Of a stretch of DNA of 54,114 bases, positions 16,430 to 25,925 are shown one piece after another (the first letter of the stretch is position 1; each line of letters opens with the position of its first letter). A program made the translations under genes and the position numbers. This DNA is from Cyanobacteria bacterium RU_5_0. Lineage in GTDB: Bacteria > Cyanobacteriota > Cyanobacteriia > Elainellales > Elainellaceae. The stretch lies in NCBI GenBank assembly GCA_012033255.1, contig JAAUSF010000023.1, positions 1-54,114 of the forward strand. Reading direction: 5' to 3'. Under the pieces are notes generated by a model, which was not told the DNA's origin, did no database searches, and was given only the letters and a program-made list of their open reading frames with translations.

Positions 16430-16607
16430 GTTAAACCTACTGTTACAATGCTTTACATGGGCGTTACGTCTCTGAGGTGAGGAGGATTGTGTGGATAAGG
16501 GAGTGTAGCGAGCGAGGCTCAGAATGCTAGCAATTCGTACTCAATCAAAAGTATGAACTCCGGGGCAAGCCCCGGCTGATGTTCCGCCCCAAGGGGCGGG
16601 GAATCAA
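16430..16607 (+). mobile_element. IS200/IS605-like remnant or MITE without transposase
   Basis: The right part has two perfect GC hairpins, CGGGGCAAGCCCCG (16561-16574) and CCGCCCCAAGGGGCGG (16584-16599), followed by GGAATCAAC. Subterminal hairpins just before TCAA are typical of the right end of tnpB-carrying IS200/IS605 elements, where the guide-RNA scaffold ends. The left part (TTAAACCTACTGTTACAATG) could be the left end. No tnpA or tnpB coding sequence is present. Boundaries are approximate. Confidence 0.45.
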
Positions 16608-16669
16608 CCTAAAGCGATTGAACAATCTTCTATATCAAACCGTTATCCTAAGCCTATTTGTTTAAGCCA

Positions 16670-18727
16670 ATGCAAACCTCTATTCCTCCGAGCGACGAAA
16701 TGACTTCAACTCCAAGCATTGTTGTGGAGAGCGAACTCCATCCCGACCCGGAGGAGCATCTCAAATCCGTTCAAGTGAATGCACTAGAAGAGGTGCCTCA
16801 CTATGATCCAGAAGCGATCGCTGCCTATTATGGTCGCCGTCCGCTGCAAGTGGTAGGACGGATGATCGCGATCGTGTTTCCTTTCCTTATGTTCCTGCTG
16901 TCGTTATGGGGGGATCGGCAAACAGGGCAAATCGATCGGAACCAACCGAAAAGAGCGATTTGGCTACGGGAAATTTTGACAAAATTGGGTCCCGCCTACG
17001 TCAAAGTTGGACAAGCCTTATCAACCCGTCCGGATTTAGTGCCGCCTCAGTATTTGGAAGAGTTGACTCAGCTACAAGATCAGCTACCCCCGTTCCCTAA
17101 TGAAGTTGCGTTTCGCTTTATTGAGGAGGAATTGGGCGATCGTCCGGAAAATGTTTATGCAGAGATTTCATCAGAGCCGATCGCGGCGGCATCCCTTGGG
17201 CAGGTCTACAAAGGCAAACTCAGAAGCGGCGAAACGGTAGCCATTAAGGTGCAGCGTCCGGGTTTAGCCCAACTGATTACGCTCGATCTCTACATTCTGC
17301 GGCAGTTAGCGGCTTGGGCATCGAAAAATCTCAAGCGGGTACGGAGTGATCTGGTTGGGATCATGGATGAGTTTGGTGCCCGAATCTTTGAGGAAATGGA
17401 CTACACCCAGGAGGGCCGTAACGCCGAACGTTTTGCTCGACTATATGGTCACTTGCAAGACATTTATGTGCCCCGAATCTACTGGCAGTATACGCAGCGA
17501 CGAGTACTGACAATGGAGTGGATCACAGGAACAAAACTGACCCAAACGTCAGAAATTCGTGCTCAAGGGGTGGATGCAGGCTATTTGGTGGAAGTAGGTG
17601 TCCAATGCTCATTACTGCAATTATTGGAACATGGCTTCTTTCACGCTGATCCGCATCCTGGAAATTTGCTTGCTACACCAGATGGAAAACTGGCTTACCT
17701 GGATTTTGGCATGATGAGTGAAGTGAAGCCTTATCAGCGATACGGACTGATTGAGGCAGTTGTGCATCTGGTGAATCGGGATTTTGAAGGATTAGCGAAT
17801 GATTATGTGAAGCTAGAATTCCTGACTCCTGATACAGATTTGATGCCAATTATTCCAGCACTTGCGAATGTATTTAGCAATGCTTTGGGTGCCAGTGTTG
17901 CTGAACTAAACTTCAAGAGCATTACTGATCAACTTTCGCAAGTAATGTATGAATTTCCCTTCCGAGTTCCAGCCTACTATGCGCTGATTATTCGATCGCT
18001 CGTTACCCTCGAAGGAATTGCAATTAACGTCGATCCAAACTTCAAAGTATTGAGCAAAGCCTATCCCTATGTTGCTAAACGGCTGTTAACGGATGAGTCA
18101 CCCCAATTGCGCGGTTCATTGCAAGATTTGCTCTTCAAAGAAGGGAGCTTTCGTTGGAATCGTCTGGAGAATTTGCTTCGTAATGCTCGCAGTAGTCAAG
18201 ACTATGACATTAATCAAGTGTTGAATCAAACCGTTGACTTTCTCTTCTCTGAACGAGGAGAATTCATTCGCATATATTTGGCAGATGAAGTTGTTAGAGG
18301 GTTAGATACATTTGGACGCAACACGTTCGATCAAGTGACCTATAACTTGCGAAATCTGGTTGGTTGGAATGGCAATAAGCCACCTGAACCACCTCCTCAA
18401 GCTGCGGTACCAAACAATTTTGAACAGGTGTTGCGGGTTGTTGATTTACTGCGCGAAACGCCCGGATTTGATCCGATGCAGCTAGTGCCGATCGTCCCGC
18501 GTCTGTTGGCGAAGCCAGAGGCACAGCAAATGGGACAGCAGATTGTTGGCGGATTAGCGCAACGGGTTGCCGCCCGATTAATTCGGGAAGTGTTGTTGCA
18601 AGATCAATTCAATGTCCAAACAACACAAAATGGACAGAATGCTCAAAATGGACATCAAAAGGGATATTCGCTGGATTCATCTGCGCCATCTAAACTACGA
18701 TCGCTTCCAGCATCCACCAAACGATAG
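16670..18727 (+). CDS. ABC1/UbiB (AarF-type) atypical kinase
   Basis: 685 residues from ATG 16670; a TTG four codons upstream and ATG 16700 are alternatives. Motifs in order: KVGQALSTRPDLVP (KxGQ, about 115), PIAAASLGQVYKG (Ala-rich nucleotide loop), VAIKVQRPG (ATP lysine), HADPHPGNLL (catalytic loop), LDFGMM (metal-binding). These proteins act in quinone or isoprenoid lipid metabolism and, in plastids, in plastoglobules. A hydrophobic helix lies near residues 65-85. The C-terminal 40 residues are Gln/Asn/Gly-rich and probably disordered. The demethylphylloquinone-reductase-like gene 60 bases downstream suggests a shared quinone role. Confidence 0.93.
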   Translation: MQTSIPPSDEMTSTPSIVVESELHPDPEEHLKSVQVNALEEVPHYDPEAIAAYYGRRPLQVVGRMIAIVFPFLMFLLSLWGDRQTGQIDRNQPKRAIWLREILTKLGPAYVKVGQALSTRPDLVPPQYLEELTQLQDQLPPFPNEVAFRFIEEELGDRPENVYAEISSEPIAAASLGQVYKGKLRSGETVAIKVQRPGLAQLITLDLYILRQLAAWASKNLKRVRSDLVGIMDEFGARIFEEMDYTQEGRNAERFARLYGHLQDIYVPRIYWQYTQRRVLTMEWITGTKLTQTSEIRAQGVDAGYLVEVGVQCSLLQLLEHGFFHADPHPGNLLATPDGKLAYLDFGMMSEVKPYQRYGLIEAVVHLVNRDFEGLANDYVKLEFLTPDTDLMPIIPALANVFSNALGASVAELNFKSITDQLSQVMYEFPFRVPAYYALIIRSLVTLEGIAINVDPNFKVLSKAYPYVAKRLLTDESPQLRGSLQDLLFKEGSFRWNRLENLLRNARSSQDYDINQVLNQTVDFLFSERGEFIRIYLADEVVRGLDTFGRNTFDQVTYNLRNLVGWNGNKPPEPPPQAAVPNNFEQVLRVVDLLRETPGFDPMQLVPIVPRLLAKPEAQQMGQQIVGGLAQRVAARLIREVLLQDQFNVQTTQNGQNAQNGHQKGYSLDSSAPSKLRSLPASTKR

Positions 18728-18787
18728 CATTGGACGATTGTTATCCTGTAAGGGAGTTGCACTGTCGAAATTACCTGCTGCCAAATC

Positions 18788-19984
18788 ATGACTCACCAAC
18801 CTGCTCGTATCTGTATTCTGGGTGGAGGCTTTGGAGGGCTATATACAGCGTTGCATTTGAGCCAATTACCCTGGAATCCGCTTGTTAAACCTGACATTGT
18901 GCTGGTGGATCAGCGCGATCGCTTTGTTTTTTCTCCTCTGCTCTACGAACTGCTTACAGGTGAACTGGAAACGTGGGAAATTGCCCCACCGTTCACAGAA
19001 TTGTTAGCAAATACCACTATCCGGTTCCAGCAAGCAGAAGTAGCCGCGATCGATCTTTCAGCCAAGCGAGTGCAATTGAAAGACGCGCCTGAGTTGCTCT
19101 ACGATTACTTGGTGTTAGCCATGGGTGGTGAAACTCCGATGGATCTGGTTCCTGGAGCATCGGAGTATGCCATTCCGTTTCGCACGATTGCTGATGCATA
19201 TCGGTTAGAGGAACGGCTGCGAGTTCTGGAAAATTCGGACACTGAGAAGATTCGAGTGGCGATCGTCGGGGCAGGGTATAGTGGTGTAGAACTGGCATGT
19301 AAATTAGCGGAACGATTGGGCGATCGGGGTCGATTGCGCCTTGTGGAGGTCTCTGATCAAATTCTCAGAACATCTCCTGAATTTAACCGAGAATCAGCCA
19401 ATAAAGCGCTTCATGATCGGGACGTCTGGATTGATCTAGAAACCAAGGTGATGTCGATCGAAGAAGAAAAAATTGCGCTGGAATACAAAGGCAAAGTTGA
19501 CACTATCCCAGTTGATATTGTTCTTTGGACAGTCGGAACAAAAGTCGTTGATGTTGTGCGCGATCTTCCTTTAAAGCATAATCAACGCGAACAGATTGTT
19601 GTCACACCCACATTACAGGCGATCGATCATCCCGAAGTTTTTGCTCTGGGTGATTTGGCTGAATGCCACGATGCTGACGGACAAAAGATTCCAGGCACCG
19701 CCCAAGCCGCTTTTCAGCAAGCAGAGTATGCCAGTTGGAACATTTGGGCAACCCTGACCGATCGCCCCCTGCTCCCCTTTCGCTATTCGTCTTATGGCGA
19801 AATGATGACCCTCGGCACGGATAATGCCACTCTCACTGGATTAGGCATCAAACTGGATGGTACGTTCGCCCACATTGCCCGTCGCCTAGTTTACCTCTAC
19901 AGAATGCCCACTCTAGACCATCAGATCAAAGTCGGGCTAAACTGGATTGCTCAACCCGTTCGGGAGTTGCTTTCGCAGATCTGA
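18788..19984 (+). CDS. ndbB: NAD(P)H dehydrogenase type 2 / demethylphylloquinone reductase NdbB-like
   Basis: 398 residues. FAD-binding GGGFGGLY (11-18) and NAD(P)-binding GAGYSGVEL (about 160) are the two Rossmann motifs; ALGDLAE near 290 binds FAD. The protein begins RICILGGGFGGLYTALHLSQ, very like NdbB (Slr1743) and plant NDC1, which reduce the demethylated naphthoquinone before its last methylation in phylloquinone synthesis. It may also act as a plain NADH:plastoquinone oxidoreductase. No C-terminal membrane helix is obvious. It follows the ABC1-kinase gene at 60 bases and the broken HAD gene comes 10 bases later. Confidence 0.82.
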   Translation: MTHQPARICILGGGFGGLYTALHLSQLPWNPLVKPDIVLVDQRDRFVFSPLLYELLTGELETWEIAPPFTELLANTTIRFQQAEVAAIDLSAKRVQLKDAPELLYDYLVLAMGGETPMDLVPGASEYAIPFRTIADAYRLEERLRVLENSDTEKIRVAIVGAGYSGVELACKLAERLGDRGRLRLVEVSDQILRTSPEFNRESANKALHDRDVWIDLETKVMSIEEEKIALEYKGKVDTIPVDIVLWTVGTKVVDVVRDLPLKHNQREQIVVTPTLQAIDHPEVFALGDLAECHDADGQKIPGTAQAAFQQAEYASWNIWATLTDRPLLPFRYSSYGEMMTLGTDNATLTGLGIKLDGTFAHIARRLVYLYRMPTLDHQIKVGLNWIAQPVRELLSQI

Positions 19985-19994
19985 AGGGTGAAGG

Positions 19995-20671
19995 ATGAAG
20001 GATGGAGGGAGAGAGGATTTGGTGCAAGAACCGCCTAGGGTAATTTTTCTGGATGCGGTTGGGACGCTGTTTGGGGTAAAGGGGAGTGTTGGTGAAGTAT
20101 ATAGTGAGATTGCCCGTCAATTTGGGGTCGATGCTGAGCCATCTGCGTTGAATCAAGCCTTTTTTCAGAGTTTTCGTTCCGCAACACCAATGGCATTTTC
20201 GGGCGTAAGTCTGACAGATGTTCCGAAGCTAGAGTATAAGTGGTGGGAGCGATCGCCTGTCAAACATTCCAACAAGTTGGCGTTTTAGAAGAGTTCACTA
20301 GCTTTCCGCATTTCTTTCGCGCACTCTACGAGCACTTTGCAACCGCCAAACCCTGGTTCATTTATCCTGATGTCTGGCAAGCCTTGCGCTATTGGCGCGA
20401 TCGAGGAATTGAACTGGGCGTTTTGTCTAATTTCGACACGCGCATTCACACCGTTCTCCCTGCCCTACAACTCTCTGAATTCTTTCAATCCGTCACGATC
20501 TCCACTGAGATCGGAGCCGCCAAACCCGATCCCAGAGTATTTAAAGCGGCTCTCGATAAGCATAATTGCTCCGCAGAAACCGCTTGGCATATTGGCGATA
20601 GTTTTAGAGAAGATTACGAAGGTGCCAGAGCCGCCGGGTTACGGGCGATCTGGCTGAAACGTCCAAGTTAG
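19995..20671 (+). pseudogene. HAD-family hydrolase split by a one-base frameshift
   Basis: Residues from ATG 19995 carry HAD motif I (FLDAVGTLFG) and run to KLEYKWWE; the frame then dies at 20288. The remainder (from about 20252) continues in the next frame with IACQTFQQVGVLEEF, motif II (SNFDTR), motif III (AAKPDP) and motif IV (GDSFREDYEGARAAG). Adding one base at about 20249 in GGGAGCGATCGCC restores one protein of about 225 residues. Thus the gene is either a recent pseudogene or carries a sequencing error. The break abuts a HIP1 site. Substrate is unknown. The start lies in a GGATGAAG-type short repeat just after ndbB. Confidence 0.85.
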
Positions 20672-20790
20672 GAAATGTGGATGTGTGGATGAGTGATGGA
20701 ACAGGGAAATACTATTTCATCCTTCATCCCTCATCCCCACAAAAACCCTGCACTCTTCAGCAGAGGATTAACGGTTCATTGACAGCAAGA

Positions 20791-22632
20791 TTACCTATCT
20801 AGCCATTCTTCGATCGCCTCTTCCTTGGTGTTTGTTTGACGCTCTGGAGTTTGGCGATTGAATTTCATATGGATGGATCGCATCTGCTCTCCGTCAGCCG
20901 CGACTGCCATGATTGGGAAGTCGATCAAGCCATCTTGGAATGACATCTGGAAGCGGAAGGTACCATCAGAATTAAGTTTGATGGGGCGTCCGCCGATCGT
21001 TACGGTCGCATCTGGTTCGGTTGCCCCGTAAACAATCAATTCTGCGTCTGCAATCAGCCAGAATTGGCGAGGACGAATGGGGGGTGCAGATGCCGAAAAA
21101 CCGACACCGGACATGCCCATACCAGATAAGGTATACATCCCGACGCCGGACATCCCGTACATCCCGACACCAGACATCATTCCCACACCGGACATTCCGG
21201 CAACACCAGACATTCCGGTAACGCCAGACAGGCTGTACATTCCCACACCAGACATCCCAGTAACACCGACGCCAGACATCCCAGTAACACCAGATAAGCT
21301 GTACATGCCGATGCCAGAGGTCATGCCAACACCAGACATCCCCGTAACACCAACACCAGACATCCCAATAACGCCAGATAAGCTGTACATGCCGATGCCA
21401 GAGGTCATGCCAATGCCAGACATCCCAGTAACACCGACACCAGACATCCCAGTAACGCCAGATAAGCTGTACATGCCGACGCCAGACATTCCGGTAACGC
21501 CAGACAGGCTGTATATTCCCACACCAGACATCCCAGTAACACCGACGCCAGACATCCCAGTAACGCCAGATAAGCTGTACATGCCGATGCCAGAGGTCAT
21601 GCCAACGCCAGACATCCCCGTAACACCAACACCAGACATTCCAGTAACGCCAGATAAGCTGTACATGCCGACGCCAGACATCTCAGTGACACCGACACCA
21701 GACATCCCCGTAACGCCAGATTCGGTCGGGACTGCCCATTTTCCTACACCAGAGGGAATGACATAGGAACTGACGGCATAAGAACTAACCGCGTAAGAAC
21801 TGATCGCTTCTTCTGGCACCTGATGGACTGAGCCGAACACAGAACCAGCGACTCGTTGAGCTTCGGCAGCCTGAGCGAGGTCAAATATCTGATCGGCTGC
21901 CAAAACTGCCACCTTTCGAGTTGGGTGGGCTAATTCCAGGAATGTTCTGGTACAAAGTTCTTCATCCCACCCGATCGTCAGAAACTGATCATCAACCCAA
22001 TTGGAGGGGTAGATAGGTGGAATTCTTACGGGAGCAGAACGTGCTAGCAGCAACCAACTTCCGTCTGTTGTGAGATAGCCAATTTCGACTACATAATCAC
22101 GATCGCTCACAGGCACTGGCAAATACCACTCACGCGCCAACTCATCACATTCATACTGCTGAAGGCTATGAGGACGCTGGAGATCCAGATTGACGTCGGT
22201 TACATCATAGAACCGGAGTGCCAAGCGGACTCCACCCTGCTGCCGCAGCTCTTCCTTTTGGTTATTGGAGATATCCCAATAGGCATAAGCCCATTGCGGA
22301 TCACGCGACATCAAAACAATTCGACTTTCGCCATACCCGTCCGGCAAGTCAGACAATCCTTCATCGACGGCAGACAGGGATTCCTCTGTGCGATCGGTTT
22401 GCCCAACATCGAACTTAGCCGCCTCCACTTCTGCTTGTGTCTCTAAGTTGCGAGATGGCTGGTTAATCGGGAATCGAGTTTGCTGGATTTCCAAAATGGC
22501 ACTCAATAATTGATCTTTCCGCATCCGGCTATAGCGAGAAATGCCATATTCACTTGCCACCCGACGCAATTGCCTGAGAGTCATTTCTTCCAAAGGCGGA
22601 CGATCTGGGCGGTTTGGACGATCTGAAGTCAT
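20791..22632 (-). CDS. DUF4912 protein with Rho-N-like domain and Gly/Met/Ser repeat
   Basis: 613 residues from ATG 22632, which has AGGAGG nine bases upstream; the frame is open farther to 22725 but without support. Residues 15-50 resemble a Rho N-terminal/SAP-like helix pair (MTLRQLRRVASEYGISRYSR). DUF4912 spans about 95-235 (IVLMSRDPQWAYAYWDIS; REWYLPVPVSDRDYVVEIGY). Residues 295-509 are a repeat of VTGMSGVG, MYSLSG and MTSGIG units, about 18 copies of MSG(V/I). The C-terminal 95 residues are a conserved beta-rich domain (VYGATEPDATVTIGGRPIK) ending EEWLDR. Function is unknown; DUF4912 proteins are common in cyanobacteria. Confidence 0.85.
   Translation of the reverse strand: MTSDRPNRPDRPPLEEMTLRQLRRVASEYGISRYSRMRKDQLLSAILEIQQTRFPINQPSRNLETQAEVEAAKFDVGQTDRTEESLSAVDEGLSDLPDGYGESRIVLMSRDPQWAYAYWDISNNQKEELRQQGGVRLALRFYDVTDVNLDLQRPHSLQQYECDELAREWYLPVPVSDRDYVVEIGYLTTDGSWLLLARSAPVRIPPIYPSNWVDDQFLTIGWDEELCTRTFLELAHPTRKVAVLAADQIFDLAQAAEAQRVAGSVFGSVHQVPEEAISSYAVSSYAVSSYVIPSGVGKWAVPTESGVTGMSGVGVTEMSGVGMYSLSGVTGMSGVGVTGMSGVGMTSGIGMYSLSGVTGMSGVGVTGMSGVGIYSLSGVTGMSGVGMYSLSGVTGMSGVGVTGMSGIGMTSGIGMYSLSGVIGMSGVGVTGMSGVGMTSGIGMYSLSGVTGMSGVGVTGMSGVGMYSLSGVTGMSGVAGMSGVGMMSGVGMYGMSGVGMYTLSGMGMSGVGFSASAPPIRPRQFWLIADAELIVYGATEPDATVTIGGRPIKLNSDGTFRFQMSFQDGLIDFPIMAVAADGEQMRSIHMKFNRQTPERQTNTKEEAIEEWLDR
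21106..21745 (-). repeat. Coding minisatellite in the DUF4912 gene
   Basis: About 640 bases of degenerate repeats based on a 24-30 base unit (ACCAGACATCCC-type on the plus strand), arranged in higher-order blocks of about 84 bases. It encodes the GMSGVG repeat. Because unit lengths are multiples of three, copy-number change by slippage or recombination would keep the frame. Confidence 0.9.
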
Positions 22633-23129
22633 AAAAGTTAGCCTCCTATATGGTTTCAACTGCGAACAGGTTAATGCCAGAGCATTAATCTGAGAATTTG
22701 TATAGGTTGGTAAAAACATAAACATGTGACACTCTTAATCAGCCCTTGAGCCGGTTACTCCGTGATAATTCGTGAGTCATCAGCACAGCAATTTTTTTGG
22801 GATCGCGGGGGATCAAGTTTGTCAGTCTTATAGTGCAGAAAATCCTTTTAGGAATCAAGGGGCAGCTTAGCCGATTCTGCTTACTTTTACGGAATCTTAA
22901 GCGTATTGGGGATCGCTATGTCATGAAATCTTGACTTTTCACTATTGTAAGGGATCGCGAAGACGCTCGATCGATGTCACGGTTTGATGACTTTTGTTGA
23001 GAGTTGGGTTTGTGGAGAACAGGGAACAGGGAACAGATATGCGATTAGGCTGTCTTGATCTTTGATCCCCGGTTTCTAATCTCGATCGATGGCATGATAT
23101 TTGGACGAGTAAAATTGCTTAGAGAGAGT
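22633..23129. other. Divergent promoter region, no gene seen
   Basis: About 500 bases between the DUF4912 gene and the DUF2993-type gene. It holds a GGGAACA tandem pair (about 23020-23037) and must contain both promoters. No protein-like frame or RNA was recognised. Confidence 0.5.
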
Positions 23130-23894
23130 ATGGTTGTAGAGCAGGATTTATCGTCACATCTCGCGAAACAGAGTCGCATTATCAGCAAGGTTTTGCCTCC
23201 AGCCGTGCAATTGTGGCTACGATCGCAAGTCGAATCCATTGAAGCCTTGCACCTTCACATTGAGGGAAACGATCGCCAAATTCTTTCTGGCTATATCCCG
23301 AAAGTAACAATTGATGCTCAAAAAGTGGTCTACCAAGGGATTTCGCTTAGTCAAATTCACCTAACGGGAGAAACCATTCGGATTAATTTGGGACAAGTCG
23401 TGCGGGGAAAACCATTGCGGCTGCTTGATGTGGTGCCTGTTCAGGTCAAATTCACGCTTCACCAGGCAGATTTGGAGAAATCAGCACGATCGCCCCTCCT
23501 CTCGAAGGCACTGAGTGATTTGATGATAAAACTGCTGCAATCGGGATTGATGACTGACTTGCCTGAAGGATTACAGCGCCTTGCAGGAGACGCGATCGAG
23601 CTAGGCTCTCCCGATGTTCAGATTGACAACGATCGACTCACGTTGAGTAGTTATTTAATTGACCCAGGATACCCACCAATGCCGATCGCCATTTGCACTC
23701 AGCTACGAGTGATCGACGGTTCAAAAATCTGTCTGGAACAGCCTCAATTATCTTGTTCTGAGGCTGAACAACCTATTCCTTTGCCCGACTTGCAAGGATT
23801 TGCGATCGATCTCGGCTCAGAAGTGACCCTGCGAGAACTAAGCTTCACTGAAGGGAAAATAGTGTGTTGCGGATATATTAACGTCATTCCCTAA
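23130..23894 (+). CDS. DUF2993 (LmeA-like) family protein
   Basis: 254 residues from ATG 23130, preceded by AGAGAGAG; ATG 23094 would add 12 residues. The sequence (SGYIPKVTIDAQKVVYQGIS, LSQIHLTGETIRI, RGKPLRLLDVVPVQVKFTLH) matches the DUF2993 family, long beta-rich proteins related to phospholipid-binding LmeA. No signal peptide is seen, unlike several relatives. It may handle lipids at the thylakoid or plasma membrane; that is inference. Its 3' end overlaps the convergent hydrolase gene by 11 bases. Confidence 0.75.
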   Translation: MVVEQDLSSHLAKQSRIISKVLPPAVQLWLRSQVESIEALHLHIEGNDRQILSGYIPKVTIDAQKVVYQGISLSQIHLTGETIRINLGQVVRGKPLRLLDVVPVQVKFTLHQADLEKSARSPLLSKALSDLMIKLLQSGLMTDLPEGLQRLAGDAIELGSPDVQIDNDRLTLSSYLIDPGYPPMPIAICTQLRVIDGSKICLEQPQLSCSEAEQPIPLPDLQGFAIDLGSEVTLRELSFTEGKIVCCGYINVIP

Positions 23895-25107
23895 CCCTAT
23901 AAAGATCTGGTCGTGATGCTGGGGAGTCAAACAGAGTTTGGAAAACGGCTTGTCGATCGCCCTCTGATTCCTCAGATAAATTCCACAACGTCTCATAAAA
24001 GAAGAACGATACACCCGGAAAGCCTTCACGACGCACAGACTGGACTTGTTCTAGCACCTGCTGAATCGAAACGGATTTGTCTTTCAAACCAGCCAGAACA
24101 CCGATCGCCGTGAGAATATGTTCTTTGGCATCCTGCACTTCCGGGCGTTTCATCTCGGTTTCAAAGGCATACAGACTATCTCGATACAGTTGCACGATCA
24201 ATTCCTCGACGTATCCACGCTGTTGCCAAAGTCGCCAATCTTGCAAGAAATGATTATATGCAAAGATGTAATTGTTTGGAGATACAGAAATTAAAATATT
24301 ACTCTTCTTAGCTTTCACTTCTTGAAACACTCGCTGCATAAAAGCGGTAATTTTATCTGCTCTCCAACGTACCCAAGTTGGATCTTGAGAATTCGCAGGC
24401 GGCGCTTGTCCTTGATGTTCTTGTTTGTAAAGTTGAACAGTGTAGTCATCATAGCCAAATTCATCAGGCAATCCAAGGTGATCATCAAACTGAATTCCAT
24501 CTACATCGTAGTTTGTGACGATCTCCAGAATCAGATCAAGAATAAATCGTTGGACTTCGGGCTTAAACGGGTTGAGCCACAACCGTTGATAAATTGTATC
24601 TTGCCAAGTCTTTGTTCCATCTCGACGCTGAGTAACCCAGTCAGGATAGAGAGCCGCAATTTCTGATTCAGCAGTGGTCATAAAACCAAACTCAAACCAG
24701 GGAATCACCGTAAAACCATGTTGATGCCCGAGGGTGATTGTATCCGCTAACGTATCGCGAATTGCCAGTTCCGGAACTCGCGGATCGACCATTACACCAA
24801 ATGTTTGCTTGGCTACTTCACTCGGATAAACGGTATATCCCCAATTCCAAACGGTAGGGTAGATCGTATTGAAATTCAGTTCAGCTAGTTTTTCGATCGC
24901 CCCTTCCAAGCGAACCCGGCTGAATAACACGTCACTATCGACATTCGTTAACCAAACCCCTCGAATTTCGCTGCTGCGTGACGATGAAACAGGACTCGTT
25001 TGAGAAAGGGCAGGCTGAATCGGTTGGAATAAAATCACTGCACTGAGTGTGCTGATAAATCCGATCCATAATGCAACATTCGCCTTCCACCTACGCAGAT
25101 TTAACAT
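23884..25107 (-). CDS. Glycoside hydrolase family 10-like (YngK/DUF187) secreted protein
   Basis: 407 residues with a signal peptide (about 1-36, ending ALSQ). The body starts EIRGVWLTNVDSDVLF and continues LAELNFNTIYPTVWNWGYT, YPDWVTQRRDGT and DGIQFDDHLGLP, the pattern of the GHL10 TIM-barrel family. These enzymes probably act on cell-wall or exopolysaccharide glycans; exact substrate is unknown. Length is typical for the cyanobacterial single-domain form. The gene overlaps the DUF2993-type gene tail to tail. Confidence 0.9.
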   Translation of the reverse strand: MLNLRRWKANVALWIGFISTLSAVILFQPIQPALSQTSPVSSSRSSEIRGVWLTNVDSDVLFSRVRLEGAIEKLAELNFNTIYPTVWNWGYTVYPSEVAKQTFGVMVDPRVPELAIRDTLADTITLGHQHGFTVIPWFEFGFMTTAESEIAALYPDWVTQRRDGTKTWQDTIYQRLWLNPFKPEVQRFILDLILEIVTNYDVDGIQFDDHLGLPDEFGYDDYTVQLYKQEHQGQAPPANSQDPTWVRWRADKITAFMQRVFQEVKAKKSNILISVSPNNYIFAYNHFLQDWRLWQQRGYVEELIVQLYRDSLYAFETEMKRPEVQDAKEHILTAIGVLAGLKDKSVSIQQVLEQVQSVRREGFPGVSFFFYETLWNLSEESEGDRQAVFQTLFDSPASRPDLYRVRE

Positions 25108-25416
25108 TCAATTGTCTTCCTCCGAGTCATCTGTTTGCGGTGATACCAATTTGATCAATGTTTGCGGCAATAACTGGCTGATATCAGGACGATCGCCCAA
25201 TATTGCAAACAAAATTATTCCGCAGGATAGTAGTGTACCCATCACCCTACCGCAACCAGCAACGAAGAGTCACTCGCTCTGCCCAGCGGACGCTTTAAGA
25301 TACTCGTTAGTTGCGTAAAATGCAACCGAATAGCTAAAACCCTGTAGCAGCAAAGGTTTACGCCACTACAGGGTATTTCAATGGTGGATAATTATAGCTT
25401 CCAGTCCTGATTCAGA
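25108..25416. other. Intergenic region holding a terminator
   Basis: About 310 bases upstream of the hydrolase and downstream of the DUF4870 gene. Apart from the terminator at 25335-25374 and the presumed hydrolase promoter, nothing was recognised. Confidence 0.5.
25335..25374 (-). terminator. Terminator of the DUF4870 gene
   Basis: On the minus strand ACCCTGTAG and CTACAGGGT (9 bp, perfect) enclose an 18-base loop and are followed by TTTTAGC. It lies about 40 bases past the DUF4870 stop. Confidence 0.65.
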
Positions 25417-25758
25417 CTACAGCAATCGGAAAATGAACGGGTAGCTGAAGGGCTGCTCGGAATGATTGAGGCAGTGAACGATCGCCCAGGTCGTTAACCC
25501 CCAGTGTACGAGCCACCAGATTCCACCTGCTAACCCAAATGTGATAAATGACAAAGGGATCAAAATAATTCCATAGAGCCATACATTGAAATGGAAGTTA
25601 ATTGCTTCCTTCGCATTATCTTTCACAACAGGGTCATCGGACGCAAACAAAATCGCAATTGGAATCCCAACTGATAACACGAGTCCACTGAGAAAGATTG
25701 ACCCGTGAGAAATGGACGATAAGAGTTTGCGCTTGTCAGAATCGTAGGTTGTTCGCAT
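25417..25758 (-). CDS. DUF4870 (Tic20-like) small membrane protein
   Basis: 113 residues with three or four membrane helices (ISHGSIFLSGLVLSVGIPIA; NFHFNVWLYGIILIPLSFIT; GGIWWLVHWGLTTWAIVHCL). The pattern KDNAKEAINFHFN is the DUF4870 hallmark, distantly related to Tic20. Function is unknown in bacteria. The start codon ATG is clear; upstream in its 5' region is a family-B repeat element. Confidence 0.85.
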   Translation of the reverse strand: MRTTYDSDKRKLLSSISHGSIFLSGLVLSVGIPIAILFASDDPVVKDNAKEAINFHFNVWLYGIILIPLSFITFGLAGGIWWLVHWGLTTWAIVHCLNHSEQPFSYPFIFRLL

Positions 25759-25925
25759 GTCATTCCTGCCTCAATTAACCGGATTAAATGGTGTATTGTC
25801 TTACCCATCAATCCTATCGTTTGCTTCCACTTTACAATAGTGGAGCCTACGACTCTAGCAGTGGAGTTTACCGAACGGCAATGACAGTTTAAGGATTCAA
25901 TATACGATCCTGGTAGGGACATGAC

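Noticed and set aside
21077..21766. Plus-strand 229-codon frame (PDIPVTPTPDIPVTP repeats)
   Set aside because: It is the reverse reading of the DUF4912 coding minisatellite. Repeat units without stops in one frame keep others open too. No ribosome-binding site or flanking conservation.
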